Positions 1-8,080 of a DNA stretch of 64,000 nt are shown piece after piece (the stretch's first letter is position 1; each line of letters begins with the position of its first letter). The position numbers were made by a program, and so were the translations under genes. The notes below the pieces were generated by a model. The model saw only the letters and a list, made by a program, of their open reading frames with translations. It did not search any database and had not been told where the DNA came from. Origin of the DNA: Caulobacter endophyticus. GTDB taxonomy: Bacteria > Pseudomonadota > Alphaproteobacteria > Caulobacterales > Caulobacteraceae. The stretch lies in NCBI RefSeq assembly GCF_003116815.1, contig NZ_QDKQ01000024.1:1-64000 (forward strand). The letters run 5' to 3'.

Positions 1-927
1 GCCCGCGGCCGCGGCGCCCGCGCCGGACGTCCCGGCTCCGGCGGCGACCATCTGGGCGGCCGCGGCGCCGGCCATGGCCATGCCGCCAACCACAAGGCCC
101 GTTCCGACGGCCGCGCCGGCGCCCAGTTGCGGCGCGCCCGACACCAGGCCCGACGCCACGCCAGGGCCGAAGATCGACAAGCCCAGAAGCGTCAGGGACG
201 CCAGGGCCATGCCCAAGACCTCCTCCAGGGTGGGCTGACCGCTGGAGGCGCTGCTGAACTCGGCAAAGAGCGACGATCCGATGCCGACGATCACCGCCAG
301 CACCATGACCTTGACGCCGCTGGCGATGACATTGCCTAGCACCTTTTCAGCCAGGAAGGCGGTGCGCCCGAAAAGGCCGAACGGCACCAGGACAAAGCCG
401 GCCAGGGTCACGAGCTTGAACTCGATCAGGACGACGAAGACCTGAACGGCGATGATGAAGAAGGCGACTATGACCAGCAGGGCCACGGCCAGCAGGATGA
501 CGATCTGGACGATGTTCTCGAAGAAGCCCGGAAAGCCGCCCAGCTCCGCGGCGGCCTGGAGGATCGGCTTGCAGGCCGACACGCCTAGGGCCGCCAGGCG
601 CCCGGGCCGCAAGAAGTCCTCGGCCGAGATCCCCGTCCCCGACGCCTTGAGGCCAAGGCCCGAGAAGCTCTTGAGCACGATAAGGCTGAGCGCCTGGAAG
701 TTGCCGATCAGGAAGGCGAAGAAACCGACATAGAGGGTCTTCTTGACCAGCCGCGCCAGCACATCCTCGTTCTGCGCCCAGGCCCAGAACAGCGCCGCCA
801 GGGTGACGTCGATGGCCACCAGGGTGGTCGACAGGAACGCCACCTCCCCGCCCAGGAGCCCGAACCCGCTATCGAGATAACGGTTGAAGGTGTCGAAGAA
901 CCGGTCGATGACGCCGACGTCGTTCAT
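1..927 (-). CDS. trbL: Conjugal transfer protein TrbL (partial, C-terminus off the left edge)
   Basis: Polytopic inner-membrane protein of the P-type (Trb) type IV secretion channel, VirB6-like. The reading frame starts at the ATG at 927 (MNDVGVIDRFFDTFNRYL...) and is open to base 1. Several long hydrophobic stretches follow (for example IVQIVILLAVALLVIVAF and VKVMVLAVIVGIG), then an Ala/Gly-rich segment, as is typical of TrbL C-termini. The start overlaps the stop of the trbK-like gene in an ATGA, so translation is probably coupled. It is the last trb gene visible; trbF, trbG and trbI would be expected beyond the left edge. The call rests on family pattern and operon position. Confidence 0.9.
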   Translation of the reverse strand, partial: MNDVGVIDRFFDTFNRYLDSGFGLLGGEVAFLSTTLVAIDVTLAALFWAWAQNEDVLARLVKKTLYVGFFAFLIGNFQALSLIVLKSFSGLGLKASGTGISAEDFLRPGRLAALGVSACKPILQAAAELGGFPGFFENIVQIVILLAVALLVIVAFFIIAVQVFVVLIEFKLVTLAGFVLVPFGLFGRTAFLAEKVLGNVIASGVKVMVLAVIVGIGSSLFAEFSSASSGQPTLEEVLGMALASLTLLGLSIFGPGVASGLVSGAPQLGAGAAVGTGLVVGGMAMAGAAAAQMVAAGAGTSGAGAAAAG

Positions 928-1151
928 GACGCGGCCCCGCCGAAGAAGCGCTTGCGGGCCGACGCCCACGCCGCCCGGCATTGCGGGTCGTCGCCGCTGG
1001 CTTCGCCGAGCGTCTGGCATCGGGCCAGCTGGGGGTCTGGCGTCTCCGCGACCGATCGGTGATCCGATGATGGCTGGGACGCCCCGCCCGCCAAGACAGC
1101 GACGCCCAGTAGGATGATGAGGGCTGTCCCCCAAACGAGGGCTCGGGTCAC
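924..1151 (-). CDS. Small TrbK-like protein (putative entry exclusion, TrbK-alt type)
   Basis: 75-residue protein with one N-terminal hydrophobic segment (LVWGTALIILLGVAVLAGG) followed by a short polar region with two Cys. It sits between trbJ and trbL, where alphaproteobacterial trb operons carry the so-called alternative TrbK. It starts at a GTG that overlaps the trbJ stop (GTGA) and ends overlapping the trbL start. Entry exclusion is the role ascribed to TrbK in IncP plasmids; for this short divergent form it is inference from position. There is no clear lipobox. Confidence 0.7.
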   Translation of the reverse strand: MTRALVWGTALIILLGVAVLAGGASQPSSDHRSVAETPDPQLARCQTLGEASGDDPQCRAAWASARKRFFGGAAS

Positions 1152-1864
1152 GGCGTGCCAGCGCTCCCCATGAACTTGGAAAAGCGCGCCTTGGCGTCGG
1201 CTCGGGCGGCAGCCCGGTCGGCGGCTTCCAGGGCCTGGGCGCGGCCCTGGGCGATGTTGAGCGCGATCAGGTCCGACAATTGCTGAGCCTGGAGCGCCAA
1301 AAGCTGGTTGCCCGCCTGAGCGGCCTGCAGCCCGCCGACCGCGCCCTGGCTTTGACCCACCAGCGCGGTCAGCTGATCGCGGCTGGCCCCAAGCCCGCCG
1401 ACCACGCCGGCCTGGACCTTCAGGGCGTCCTGAAATCCGGCCAGCGCCGCGCCCCAGCGCGCATCGGCGCGCTGCGTCAGGGCCGCGTCGGTGACCGACA
1501 GCGCGACGCTGCCGTACTGGCTCGAAAAGGCCTCGCGGATCGCGGCGACGTCATAGGCCAGGCCCTGAGCCTCCGCCAGCAGGGCCCGCGTGCGATCGAC
1601 CTGGGCCTGCAGGGCGGCCAGCGACGAATAAGGCAGGCTCGCCAGGTTCCGGGCTTGTCCAACCAGCATCTGGGCCTGGTTCTGCAGGGCGGTGATCTGG
1701 TTGTTGATGGTCTGCAGGGCGCGGGCGGCCTGCAGGACGTTCTGGGCGTAGTTGGTCGGATCAAAGACCGTGAATTGGGCCAAGGCCGGGGTCGCAGCAA
1801 CGGGCGCCAAGCCCAGAAGGCTCGCGGCCAGCACGCCCGCCAAGCGGCGGCGGTGTAAGATCAT
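1148..1864 (-). CDS. trbJ: Conjugal transfer protein TrbJ
   Basis: 238 residues from the ATG at 1864, which overlaps the trbE stop (ATGA). A clear signal peptide (ILHRRRLAGVLAASLLGLA up to ALA|QFTVFDP) indicates a periplasmic mature protein. The mature part is a long helical, Gln/Ala-rich coiled region, as in TrbJ/VirB5-like proteins, which form the minor pilus-tip or adhesin component. The longer open frame upstream of 1864 only shadows trbE. Order trbE-trbJ-trbK-trbL matches P-type operons. Confidence 0.9.
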   Translation of the reverse strand: MILHRRRLAGVLAASLLGLAPVAATPALAQFTVFDPTNYAQNVLQAARALQTINNQITALQNQAQMLVGQARNLASLPYSSLAALQAQVDRTRALLAEAQGLAYDVAAIREAFSSQYGSVALSVTDAALTQRADARWGAALAGFQDALKVQAGVVGGLGASRDQLTALVGQSQGAVGGLQAAQAGNQLLALQAQQLSDLIALNIAQGRAQALEAADRAAARADAKARFSKFMGSAGTP

Positions 1865-4302
1865 GACAATGTCTCCGAGGCGGAAGCTTGGGCGGCCGAT
1901 CCGCCCGGCAGGAGGTCGGCGGTCCAATCCAGGCCCTTGCCGCGCAGCCAGGCGCGCGCGAACCCGCGCCGCCCGTGACTGGCCAAGACGCTGGCGATGG
2001 CGGCCTGGTCGGCCTTGGACGAGGCGGCGCAAAAGGCTAGGGCCACGGGCCCCAGGCCAAGATCGAACAATCGGTCGCCAACCCGGGATTGCAGGTAGTA
2101 GTCGCGGGCAGGCGTGGCTCGGGCCAGGATCTCGATTTGGCGCGGATTGAGGCCAAAGGCGGCGTAGGCCGCTGCACCCTGCGGCTCAAGTGCGCGCGGG
2201 TTGGGCAGGAAGATCCGGGTCGGGCAGCTTTCGATGATGGCCGGGGCGATGGCGCTGGTGGTGATGTCGGCCAGGGACTGAGTGGCGAAGACCACCGAGG
2301 CGTTCTTCTTGCGCAGGGTCTTGAGCCACTCGCGCAGCTGGGCGCCGAAGGCTGGGTCGTCGAGCGCCAGCCATCCCTCGTCGATGAGGATCAGGGTCGG
2401 GCGACCATCCAAGCGCCGGCCGATGCGGTGGAAGAGATAGGCCAGCACAGCAGGGGCCGCCGCGCCGCGCGCCAGGCCCTCGGTCTCGAAGACCTGGACG
2501 GCGGCGTCGCCGAGCCGCTCGCCCGCGCCATCGAGCAGCCGGCCATGCGGCCCGCCCAGCACGAAGGGGGCCAGGGCGGCTTTCAGGGCCGGCGCGGCCA
2601 GCAGCGCGACAAGGCCGGTCAGGGTGCGTTCGGGGAGCGGCGCGCCGGCAAGGCTTCCCAGCGCGGCCCACAGGTGCTCGCGCACCGAAGGGGTCAGGGT
2701 GACGCCTTCCCGAGCCAGGATCGCCGCCAGCCAGTCGGCCGCCCAGGTCCGCTCGTCGAGCTGGTCGATCCGGGCCAGGGGCTGGAGGGTCGGCGCCGCG
2801 CCGCTCTGTCCCGAAAGATCGTGGAAGTCACCGCCCATGCCGAGGACCGCCGCGCGGCTCGAGGCACCATAGTCGAAGGCGAAGACCTGGGCCTCGGGAT
2901 AGCGGCGAAACGACAGGGCCAGCATGGCCAGGAGGACGCTCTTTCCCGCGCCGGTCGGCCCCACAACCAGGGTATGGCCGACATCGTCGACATGCAGGCA
3001 AAGCCGAAAGGGCGTCGATCCGGCCGTGCGCGCCACGAGCAGCGGCGGGCCGTCCAGATGCGCATTGCGCCGGGGTCCAGCCCACACCGCCGACATCGGC
3101 GCCAGATGCGCCAGGTTCAGGGTCGAGAGCGGCGGCTGGCGGATATTGGCGTAGACGTGGCCAGGCAAACTGCCGAGCCAGGCCTCCACGGCGTTGACGT
3201 CCTCGCGAATGACGGTGAGGTCGCGGGCCTGAATGACCTTCTCGACCAGGGCGAGCTTGGCGTCGGCCAGGGCGGGATCCTCGTCCCAGACCACGAGGCT
3301 TGCGGTGACATAGGCATAGGCGACCGCGTCGCCGCCGAGATCCTGCAGCGCCAGATCCGCGTCCCCGGCCTTGTTGGCCGCGTCGTTGTCGACCAGGGCC
3401 GCCGGCTCCTGGGTCAGGGCCTCGCGCAGCAGGACGAGCACGGACTTGCGCTTGGCGAACCATTGGCGGCGGATTTTGGTCAGCAGGCTCTGGGCGGCGG
3501 CCTTGTCCAGGCAGATGGCCCGGGTCGACCAGCGATAGGGCAAGGCCAGGCGGTTGAGGTCGTCGAGCAGGCCCGGCGTCGTCGAAGGGGGAAAGCCGAC
3601 GATCGTCAGCACCCGCAGCGCGGCCCGGCCCAGACGCGGATCCAGGCCGCCGCTCAAGGGCTCAGTGGCCAGCAGAGCGTCGAGGTGGATGGGGGTCTCT
3701 GGAACCGCCACGCCCTGGCGAGCGGTCGAGACCGCCCCATGCAGGAAGCTCAATGTGGCCGCGTCATCGAGCCAGGCCAGGCGCGGCATTAGTCCGTCAA
3801 GGAGGGCCAGCAGCCGATCGGCGCGGTCGATGAAGGCGGAGCGCTCCGCGCGCCAGTCTATCTGGCTCCCGGCCCTGCCCTCCACGAAGAGGCGTTCAAG
3901 CCGGCCGCGGCGTTCGGCAGGCGGCAGGTAGGTCAGGGTCAGGAAGTAGCGGCTCTCGAAATGCTCGCCGCCGCCCAGAAAATCGGCGCGGCGCTCCTCG
4001 TCGACCAGGGCCGAGACCGGATCGGGAAAGACGCTCAAAGGATAGTCCTCCGCGCGGTCGCGGCGGGCCTCGACGAACAGCGCCCAGCCCGAGCCGAGTC
4101 TGCGCAAGGCGCCGTTGAGCCGCGCGGCGACAGCCGCGACCTCGGCATCGGTGGAGGAGTCGAGATCGGGCCCGCGAAACGCGGCGGTCCGCTGAAAGCC
4201 GCCGTCCTTGTTCAAAACGACGCCCGGCGCGACCAGGGCGACCCAGGGCAGGAAATCGGCCAGCAGCGCGGGCCGGCGGCGGTATTCGCGAAGATCGAGC
4301 AT
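1861..4302 (-). CDS. trbE: Conjugal transfer ATPase TrbE (VirB4 family)
   Basis: 813 residues from the ATG at 4302, preceded by a strong GGAGGT ribosome site six bases upstream. VirB4-type secretion ATPase that powers pilus assembly and DNA export at the inner membrane. Walker A GPTGAGKS lies at about residues 448-455 and Walker B LILIDE at about 637-642; the N-terminal half is the usual CagE/TrbE/VirB domain. Length matches the family. It follows trbD directly and overlaps trbJ by four bases. Much longer antisense frames across it (for example 2089-3792) are shadows. Confidence 0.95.
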   Translation of the reverse strand: MLDLREYRRRPALLADFLPWVALVAPGVVLNKDGGFQRTAAFRGPDLDSSTDAEVAAVAARLNGALRRLGSGWALFVEARRDRAEDYPLSVFPDPVSALVDEERRADFLGGGEHFESRYFLTLTYLPPAERRGRLERLFVEGRAGSQIDWRAERSAFIDRADRLLALLDGLMPRLAWLDDAATLSFLHGAVSTARQGVAVPETPIHLDALLATEPLSGGLDPRLGRAALRVLTIVGFPPSTTPGLLDDLNRLALPYRWSTRAICLDKAAAQSLLTKIRRQWFAKRKSVLVLLREALTQEPAALVDNDAANKAGDADLALQDLGGDAVAYAYVTASLVVWDEDPALADAKLALVEKVIQARDLTVIREDVNAVEAWLGSLPGHVYANIRQPPLSTLNLAHLAPMSAVWAGPRRNAHLDGPPLLVARTAGSTPFRLCLHVDDVGHTLVVGPTGAGKSVLLAMLALSFRRYPEAQVFAFDYGASSRAAVLGMGGDFHDLSGQSGAAPTLQPLARIDQLDERTWAADWLAAILAREGVTLTPSVREHLWAALGSLAGAPLPERTLTGLVALLAAPALKAALAPFVLGGPHGRLLDGAGERLGDAAVQVFETEGLARGAAAPAVLAYLFHRIGRRLDGRPTLILIDEGWLALDDPAFGAQLREWLKTLRKKNASVVFATQSLADITTSAIAPAIIESCPTRIFLPNPRALEPQGAAAYAAFGLNPRQIEILARATPARDYYLQSRVGDRLFDLGLGPVALAFCAASSKADQAAIASVLASHGRRGFARAWLRGKGLDWTADLLPGGSAAQASASETLS

Positions 4303-4304
4303 GG

Positions 4305-4571
4305 CTAGACCTCCAGTCGGGCCGGCAGGCGCACATGACGCGACCCGACCTCGAAGATCTGCGGATCGCGTCGCGCGGCCCAAACCGCCAGGCCGTGGCC
4401 GACCAGCCAGAGCATCAGGCCCAGCGCCCACAGGCGAAGGCCCATGCCCAGGGCCGCGGCCAGGGTGCCGTTGACCAGGGCGATCGCGCGTGGGGCGCCG
4501 GCCAGCAGCATCGGTTCGGTCAGGGCCCGGTGCACGGGCGCGGCGAACCCCATCGCGCGATCGCCGGCCAT
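4305..4571 (-). CDS. trbD: Conjugal transfer protein TrbD (VirB3-like)
   Basis: 88 residues starting at the ATG at 4571 (MAGDRAMGFAAPVHRALTEP), which shares one base with the trbC stop. Small inner-membrane protein with two hydrophobic helices (APRAIALVNGTLAAALGMGL and LWALGLMLWLVGHGLAVWAA). The PVHRALTEP...L..GAPR start is typical of TrbD/VirB3 proteins, which bind the TrbE ATPase to the channel. Located between trbC and trbE as in IncP and Tn4371-like systems. Confidence 0.92.
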   Translation of the reverse strand: MAGDRAMGFAAPVHRALTEPMLLAGAPRAIALVNGTLAAALGMGLRLWALGLMLWLVGHGLAVWAARRDPQIFEVGSRHVRLPARLEV

Positions 4572-4957
4572 CAGATGACCGCCCCGCCGCCGAACGAGAA
4601 GAACGACAGGAAGAAGCTGGAGGCGGCGAAGGCGATCGACAGGCCAAACACGATCTGGATCAGCTTGCGCGATCCGCCCGAGGTCTCGCCAAAGGCCAGG
4701 GTCAGGCCCGTGACGATGATGATGATCACCGCGATGATCTTGGCGACCGGCCCCTCGACCGACTCCAGAATCTGCTGCAGCGGCTCTTCCCAGGGCATGG
4801 ACGAACCGGCCGCGTGGGCCTGGGCGGCGATCAGGCCGAACGCCAGGACGCTCCCGGCGAGCAGCCAGCGCCGGATGGGCGGCAGGCGGGAAAAACGAGG
4901 GCGCTGGTCGGCGGGGGCGCACGCAGAAGCGCGCGGCACGGCAAGGCTCGTGGACAC
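4571..4957 (-). CDS. trbC: Conjugal transfer pilin TrbC (VirB2-like)
   Basis: 128 residues if started at the GTG at 4957, which has AGGAGA eight bases upstream; a longer ATG frame to 5059 overlaps trbB and is less likely. A long signal sequence (RRWLLAGSVLAFGLIAAQAHA) is followed by SSMPWEEPLQQI and two hydrophobic helices (AKIIAVIIIIVTGLTLAF and IFG-like LSIAFAASSFFLSFF), the layout of cyclised or processed TrbC/VirB2 pilins. It is the main pilus subunit of the operon. Confidence 0.9.
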   Translation of the reverse strand: MSTSLAVPRASACAPADQRPRFSRLPPIRRWLLAGSVLAFGLIAAQAHAAGSSMPWEEPLQQILESVEGPVAKIIAVIIIIVTGLTLAFGETSGGSRKLIQIVFGLSIAFAASSFFLSFFSFGGGAVI

Positions 4958-5003
4958 GAGACCATCTCCTTCAACGAGGTCAGGGTTTGCGGGGCTTAGG
5001 CTC

Positions 5004-5957
5004 TCAGGCGGGGCTGAGCTGGTAGGCGCCGTCGGGGCCAAAGCCCTCCAGGCGGACAAGGTCGGTCAAGCGTCGCGCTCGCCCGCGACCGGCGAGCACG
5101 GCGATGAGATCGATGGTTTCGGCGATCAGGGCCCGCGGCACGGTGACCACCGCTTCCTGGATCAGCTGGTCTAGACGCAGCAGCGCGCCCACGGCCGATC
5201 CGGCGTGCAGGGTCCCGACCCCGCCAGGGTGGCCGGTGCCCCAGGCCTTGATGAGATCCAGCGCCTCGGGTCCGCGGACCTCGCCGACGATAATTCGGTC
5301 AGGCCGCAGCCGCAGGGCCGAGCGCACGAGGTCGGTCAGCGAGGCCACGCCCTCGCGGGTCCGCAAGGCCACCTGGTTGCCAGCCGCGCACTGCAGCTCG
5401 CGCAGGTCCTCCAGCAGGATCACCCGGTCGCCGCCCATCGCCACCTCGGCCAGCAGGGCGTTGACCAGCGTGGTCTTGCCGCTCGAGGTGGGACCGGCGA
5501 CCAGGATGTTGGCGCGCTCGCGCACGGCGCAGGCCAGCACCTGCCCTTCCCGCTCCGTCATGATCCCGGCCCGGACGTAGTCGTCGAGCCGAAAGACGAG
5601 GCTGGCGGGCTTTCGGATGGAGAAGGTCGGGGCGGCCGCCAGTGGCGGCATCAGGCCCTCGAAGCGCTCACCCGTTCCGGGGAGCTCGGCCGACAGTCGC
5701 GGCTGGCCGGCATGGATCTCGGCGGCGACGTGATGGGCCACCAGCCGCAGGATCCGTTCGGCGTCAGCGGGCGACACCGTCAGCCCCGCATCGATCATTC
5801 CCGCGTCGAGGCGGTCGATCCACACCCGGCCATCGGGGTTGAGCATGACCTCGGCCACGCCCGGATCCTCCAGCCGCGCCAGCAGCAGAGGCCCAAGAGC
5901 CGTGCGCAGCATCTGGCGGCTGCGCTCATGTCCAAGTTCGGTTTCGGAAGGGTCCAC
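5004..5957 (-). CDS. trbB: Conjugal transfer ATPase TrbB (VirB11 family)
   Basis: 317 residues. VirB11/TrbB-type hexameric traffic ATPase, cytoplasmic face of the secretion channel. Walker A GPTSSGKT at about residues 155-162, followed by the Asp-box ILLEDLRELQ, the His-box motif GTGHPGGVGTLHAGSA and REVRGPEALD-type elements (here VGEVRGPEALDL). The start is a GTG at 5957; a GGGGA ribosome site lies just upstream inside a perfect hairpin (5960-5986). It is the first trb gene and directly follows the cargo region rather than copG. Confidence 0.95.
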   Translation of the reverse strand: MDPSETELGHERSRQMLRTALGPLLLARLEDPGVAEVMLNPDGRVWIDRLDAGMIDAGLTVSPADAERILRLVAHHVAAEIHAGQPRLSAELPGTGERFEGLMPPLAAAPTFSIRKPASLVFRLDDYVRAGIMTEREGQVLACAVRERANILVAGPTSSGKTTLVNALLAEVAMGGDRVILLEDLRELQCAAGNQVALRTREGVASLTDLVRSALRLRPDRIIVGEVRGPEALDLIKAWGTGHPGGVGTLHAGSAVGALLRLDQLIQEAVVTVPRALIAETIDLIAVLAGRGRARRLTDLVRLEGFGPDGAYQLSPA

Positions 5958-5959
5958 GG

Positions 5960-5986
5960 CTCATCCCCGGTTTCCACGGGGATGAG
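5960..5986 (-). promoter_or_regulatory. Perfect hairpin over the trbB ribosome binding site
   Basis: Nine-base arms CTCATCCCC (5960-5968) and GGGGATGAG (5978-5986) with a nine-base loop, seen directly. On the trbB (minus) strand the 3' arm contains the GGGGA that would serve as the ribosome site two to eight bases before the GTG start, so folding would hide it. It could instead be a terminator for upstream cargo transcription, although no U-tract follows. Confidence 0.55.
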
Positions 5987-6092
5987 TAAGAAGACCTGGA
6001 ATTGGCCGATCTCAACAGCCAAATCGCGCCGTCGTACCCTGGCGTACAGAGACAGGGAAACGGCGGCTCGACGCGCCAGGCCGGCCGGCGAT

Positions 6093-6464
6093 CTAGGCCG
6101 CCGCGGCGCTCAGCGGCGTCACGAGCCGGGCGGCGATCTGGGCTCGCCGCGCTCCACGCTGGGCGTAGGTCACCGCCTCGGCGATCACTTCGGCCGCCAC
6201 GTCAGCCTCCAGGGCGGCCAGCCTGATGAGGATAATCCCGGCCTTGCGCCGTCGGCCAGGCTCGCAGCTCAAGGCCTGGCTCATCGACAGCACCAGCGTC
6301 TGGCGCGCGGGATCGACCTTGATGACCGCATGGGCAGCGTCCGGCCAGCCCAGCGTGGCGAAGGTGTTTCCGCCGAGGCGAACCTGCCTGGCCTCCAAGA
6401 CCAGCTTGGCCACCGCGCCGGGCGCGAGGCCGTGGACCCGTTGCAGAAAATCGTCCGGCGTCAT
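6093..6464 (-). CDS. MmcQ/YjbR-like protein
   Basis: 123 residues from the ATG at 6464, with GAGG six bases upstream; a GTG at 6479 would add five residues. The pattern VHGLAPGAVAK...VRLGGNTFATLGWPDAAHAVIKVDPARQ...L resembles the small MmcQ/YjbR family (DNA-binding-like fold, function unclear). The C-terminal third (RLAALEADVAAEVIAEAVTYA) also fits. It lies immediately upstream of trbB on the same strand but has no known link with conjugation, so it is taken as the first cargo gene. Confidence 0.6.
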   Translation of the reverse strand: MTPDDFLQRVHGLAPGAVAKLVLEARQVRLGGNTFATLGWPDAAHAVIKVDPARQTLVLSMSQALSCEPGRRRKAGIILIRLAALEADVAAEVIAEAVTYAQRGARRAQIAARLVTPLSAAAA

Positions 6465-6740
6465 CGCATCCCTCGTCACCTCGGCAAACAGACCCTGAGT
6501 CTGGCTGGCGAGGCAAAGTCGAGGCGCCCAACGTCAGAAGCGGACGCTCGAGGCGAGGCTTCGCACAAGCGGAGGTACGAGATCACCAGGGCGCCACGAA
6601 GCAGGTTGTGGGCGCTCACCGCCGAGGAGCCTCCGCACGGTGGAAAAAATGCTCCAATGCCGCAGCATCGTGCTGACAACTTCACTCGCTCCGCCTTGCG
6701 TCGCCGGCCAACCCCAATCAAGTTCTCGCCGAACTTATGA

Positions 6741-7925
6741 ATGGATTGCGGCGTGACGGAAATCGCTGACGACATCGCGGCGGTCGCCTCGATCGAGGTC
6801 GTTCCCAGAATCCTGCAGAACGTCTGCCGGCTGACCGGCATGGGTTATGCCGTGGTCGCCAGGGTCACGCCTGACCGCTGGGTCGCGTGCGCGGTGGCCG
6901 ATCACATCGACTTCGGACTTCCGGTCGGCGGGGAACTCAGCGTCGAGACGACGCTTTGCAGCGAGATCCGCGACCATCACCAGTCAGTCTTGATCAGCAA
7001 CGTCGCCGAGGACGCGCAATACGCCAATCATCCCACGCCGGCCATGTACGGCCTGCAAAGCTACATCGCTGTCCCGATTTTTTGCCAAGGGGAGTTCTTC
7101 GGCACCCTGTGCGCCATCGATCCCGCGCCGGCTCCATTGGCTGAGCGCAACGCCAAGGAGACGTTCGAACTCTTCGCGCAGCTGATTGGGGCCCAGCTTG
7201 AGGCTGGACGTCGACTGGCGTTCAGCGAAGCGGCCCTGACCAATGAACGCGCCGGCTCCGAGCTGCGCGAACAGTTCATCGCCGTGCTCGGGCACGACCT
7301 TCGCAACCCCTTGGCGGCGGTCGAGGGCGGGGTTCGCCTCCTGCGCAAGGACCCCACAGGCCCACGCAGCGATTGGATCCTTAGTCAGATGGAGGCCAGC
7401 ACGACGCGCATGGCCGGGTTGATTTCCGACGTCATGGATTTTGCCCGTGCGCGCTTGGGCGGCGGCTTCAATGTCGACCTCTCGCTGGACGGCGAAGTGG
7501 GCCCTGCCCTTCTGGCTGTGGTGTCCGAACTCTGGACGGCGCACCCCGATCGCGTGATCGAAGCCAACATCATCGTCCCCGAAGCGATTCCGGCCGACCG
7601 GCAAAGGCTGGCCCAGCTTCTCTCAAACCTGGTGGCCAACGCCCTCACCCACGGCGCCAAGGATAGCGCCGTGGTCGTCAAGGCCGAGATAAGCGGCCCG
7701 ATGTTCGAGTTATCGGTCGCCAACCAGGGCCCGCCCATTCCCAGTGGAACCCTGGCGCGCCTGTTCCAGCCGTTCGAGCGCGCGTCAGCCACGCCAACCC
7801 AGCAGGGGCTTGGCCTTGGGCTCTATATCGCCTCGGAGATCGCTCGCGCCCATAAGGCGACGCTGACGGCGACCTCCACCTCCGAAGAGACCCGTTTCAC
7901 CTTGCGCATGCCGATCGGTATCTGA
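6741..7925 (+). CDS. GAF-domain sensor histidine kinase
   Basis: 394 residues. An N-terminal GAF domain (about 15-155, with LPVGGELSVETTLCSEI and YIAVPIF...FGTLCAID) is followed by a HisKA segment with FIAVLGHDLRNPL (phospho-acceptor His about 185) and a HATPase_c domain with N-box LLSNLVANALTHG and G-box GLGLGLYIASEIA. No transmembrane helix, so a soluble kinase. LCSEI and LCAID motifs are common to the bacteriophytochrome/GAF kinases of soil alphaproteobacteria. No response regulator gene is adjacent, so the partner is unknown. Confidence 0.9.
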   Translation: MDCGVTEIADDIAAVASIEVVPRILQNVCRLTGMGYAVVARVTPDRWVACAVADHIDFGLPVGGELSVETTLCSEIRDHHQSVLISNVAEDAQYANHPTPAMYGLQSYIAVPIFCQGEFFGTLCAIDPAPAPLAERNAKETFELFAQLIGAQLEAGRRLAFSEAALTNERAGSELREQFIAVLGHDLRNPLAAVEGGVRLLRKDPTGPRSDWILSQMEASTTRMAGLISDVMDFARARLGGGFNVDLSLDGEVGPALLAVVSELWTAHPDRVIEANIIVPEAIPADRQRLAQLLSNLVANALTHGAKDSAVVVKAEISGPMFELSVANQGPPIPSGTLARLFQPFERASATPTQQGLGLGLYIASEIARAHKATLTATSTSEETRFTLRMPIGI

Positions 7926-8002
7926 CCAACCGTCGCCAGTTCCCGCGTCAAGTCGGTGCGCAAGACGTCGAGTTTGGATTGGCGGCGAGCGGATAGTTGG
8001 AG

Positions 8003-8045
8003 GCGCGCCACATGCGGACATTGGGATCGAGCGAGGAACCGGACC
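8003..8045 (+). repeat. Dispersed 45-bp intergenic repeat, copy 1
   Basis: Matches the pattern GCGCGCCA, ten variable bases, TTGGGATCG, then AGGAACcgGAC. It lies in the 155-bp gap between the GAF kinase and the carboxylesterase. This is one of the more diverged copies; the GCTCC block reads GAGCG. Confidence 0.5.
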
Positions 8046-8080
8046 CAAGATCCCCGGCGCCGAACGCGATGAGCAGCTCA

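Noticed and set aside
2089..3792. Long plus-strand frame (567 codons) over trbE
   Set aside because: Antisense shadow of trbE in GC-rich DNA; Gln/Gly/Arg-rich with no domain.
5205..6740. 511-codon plus-strand frame across trbB and its upstream gap
   Set aside because: Covers real minus-strand genes; composition is typical of antisense frames.
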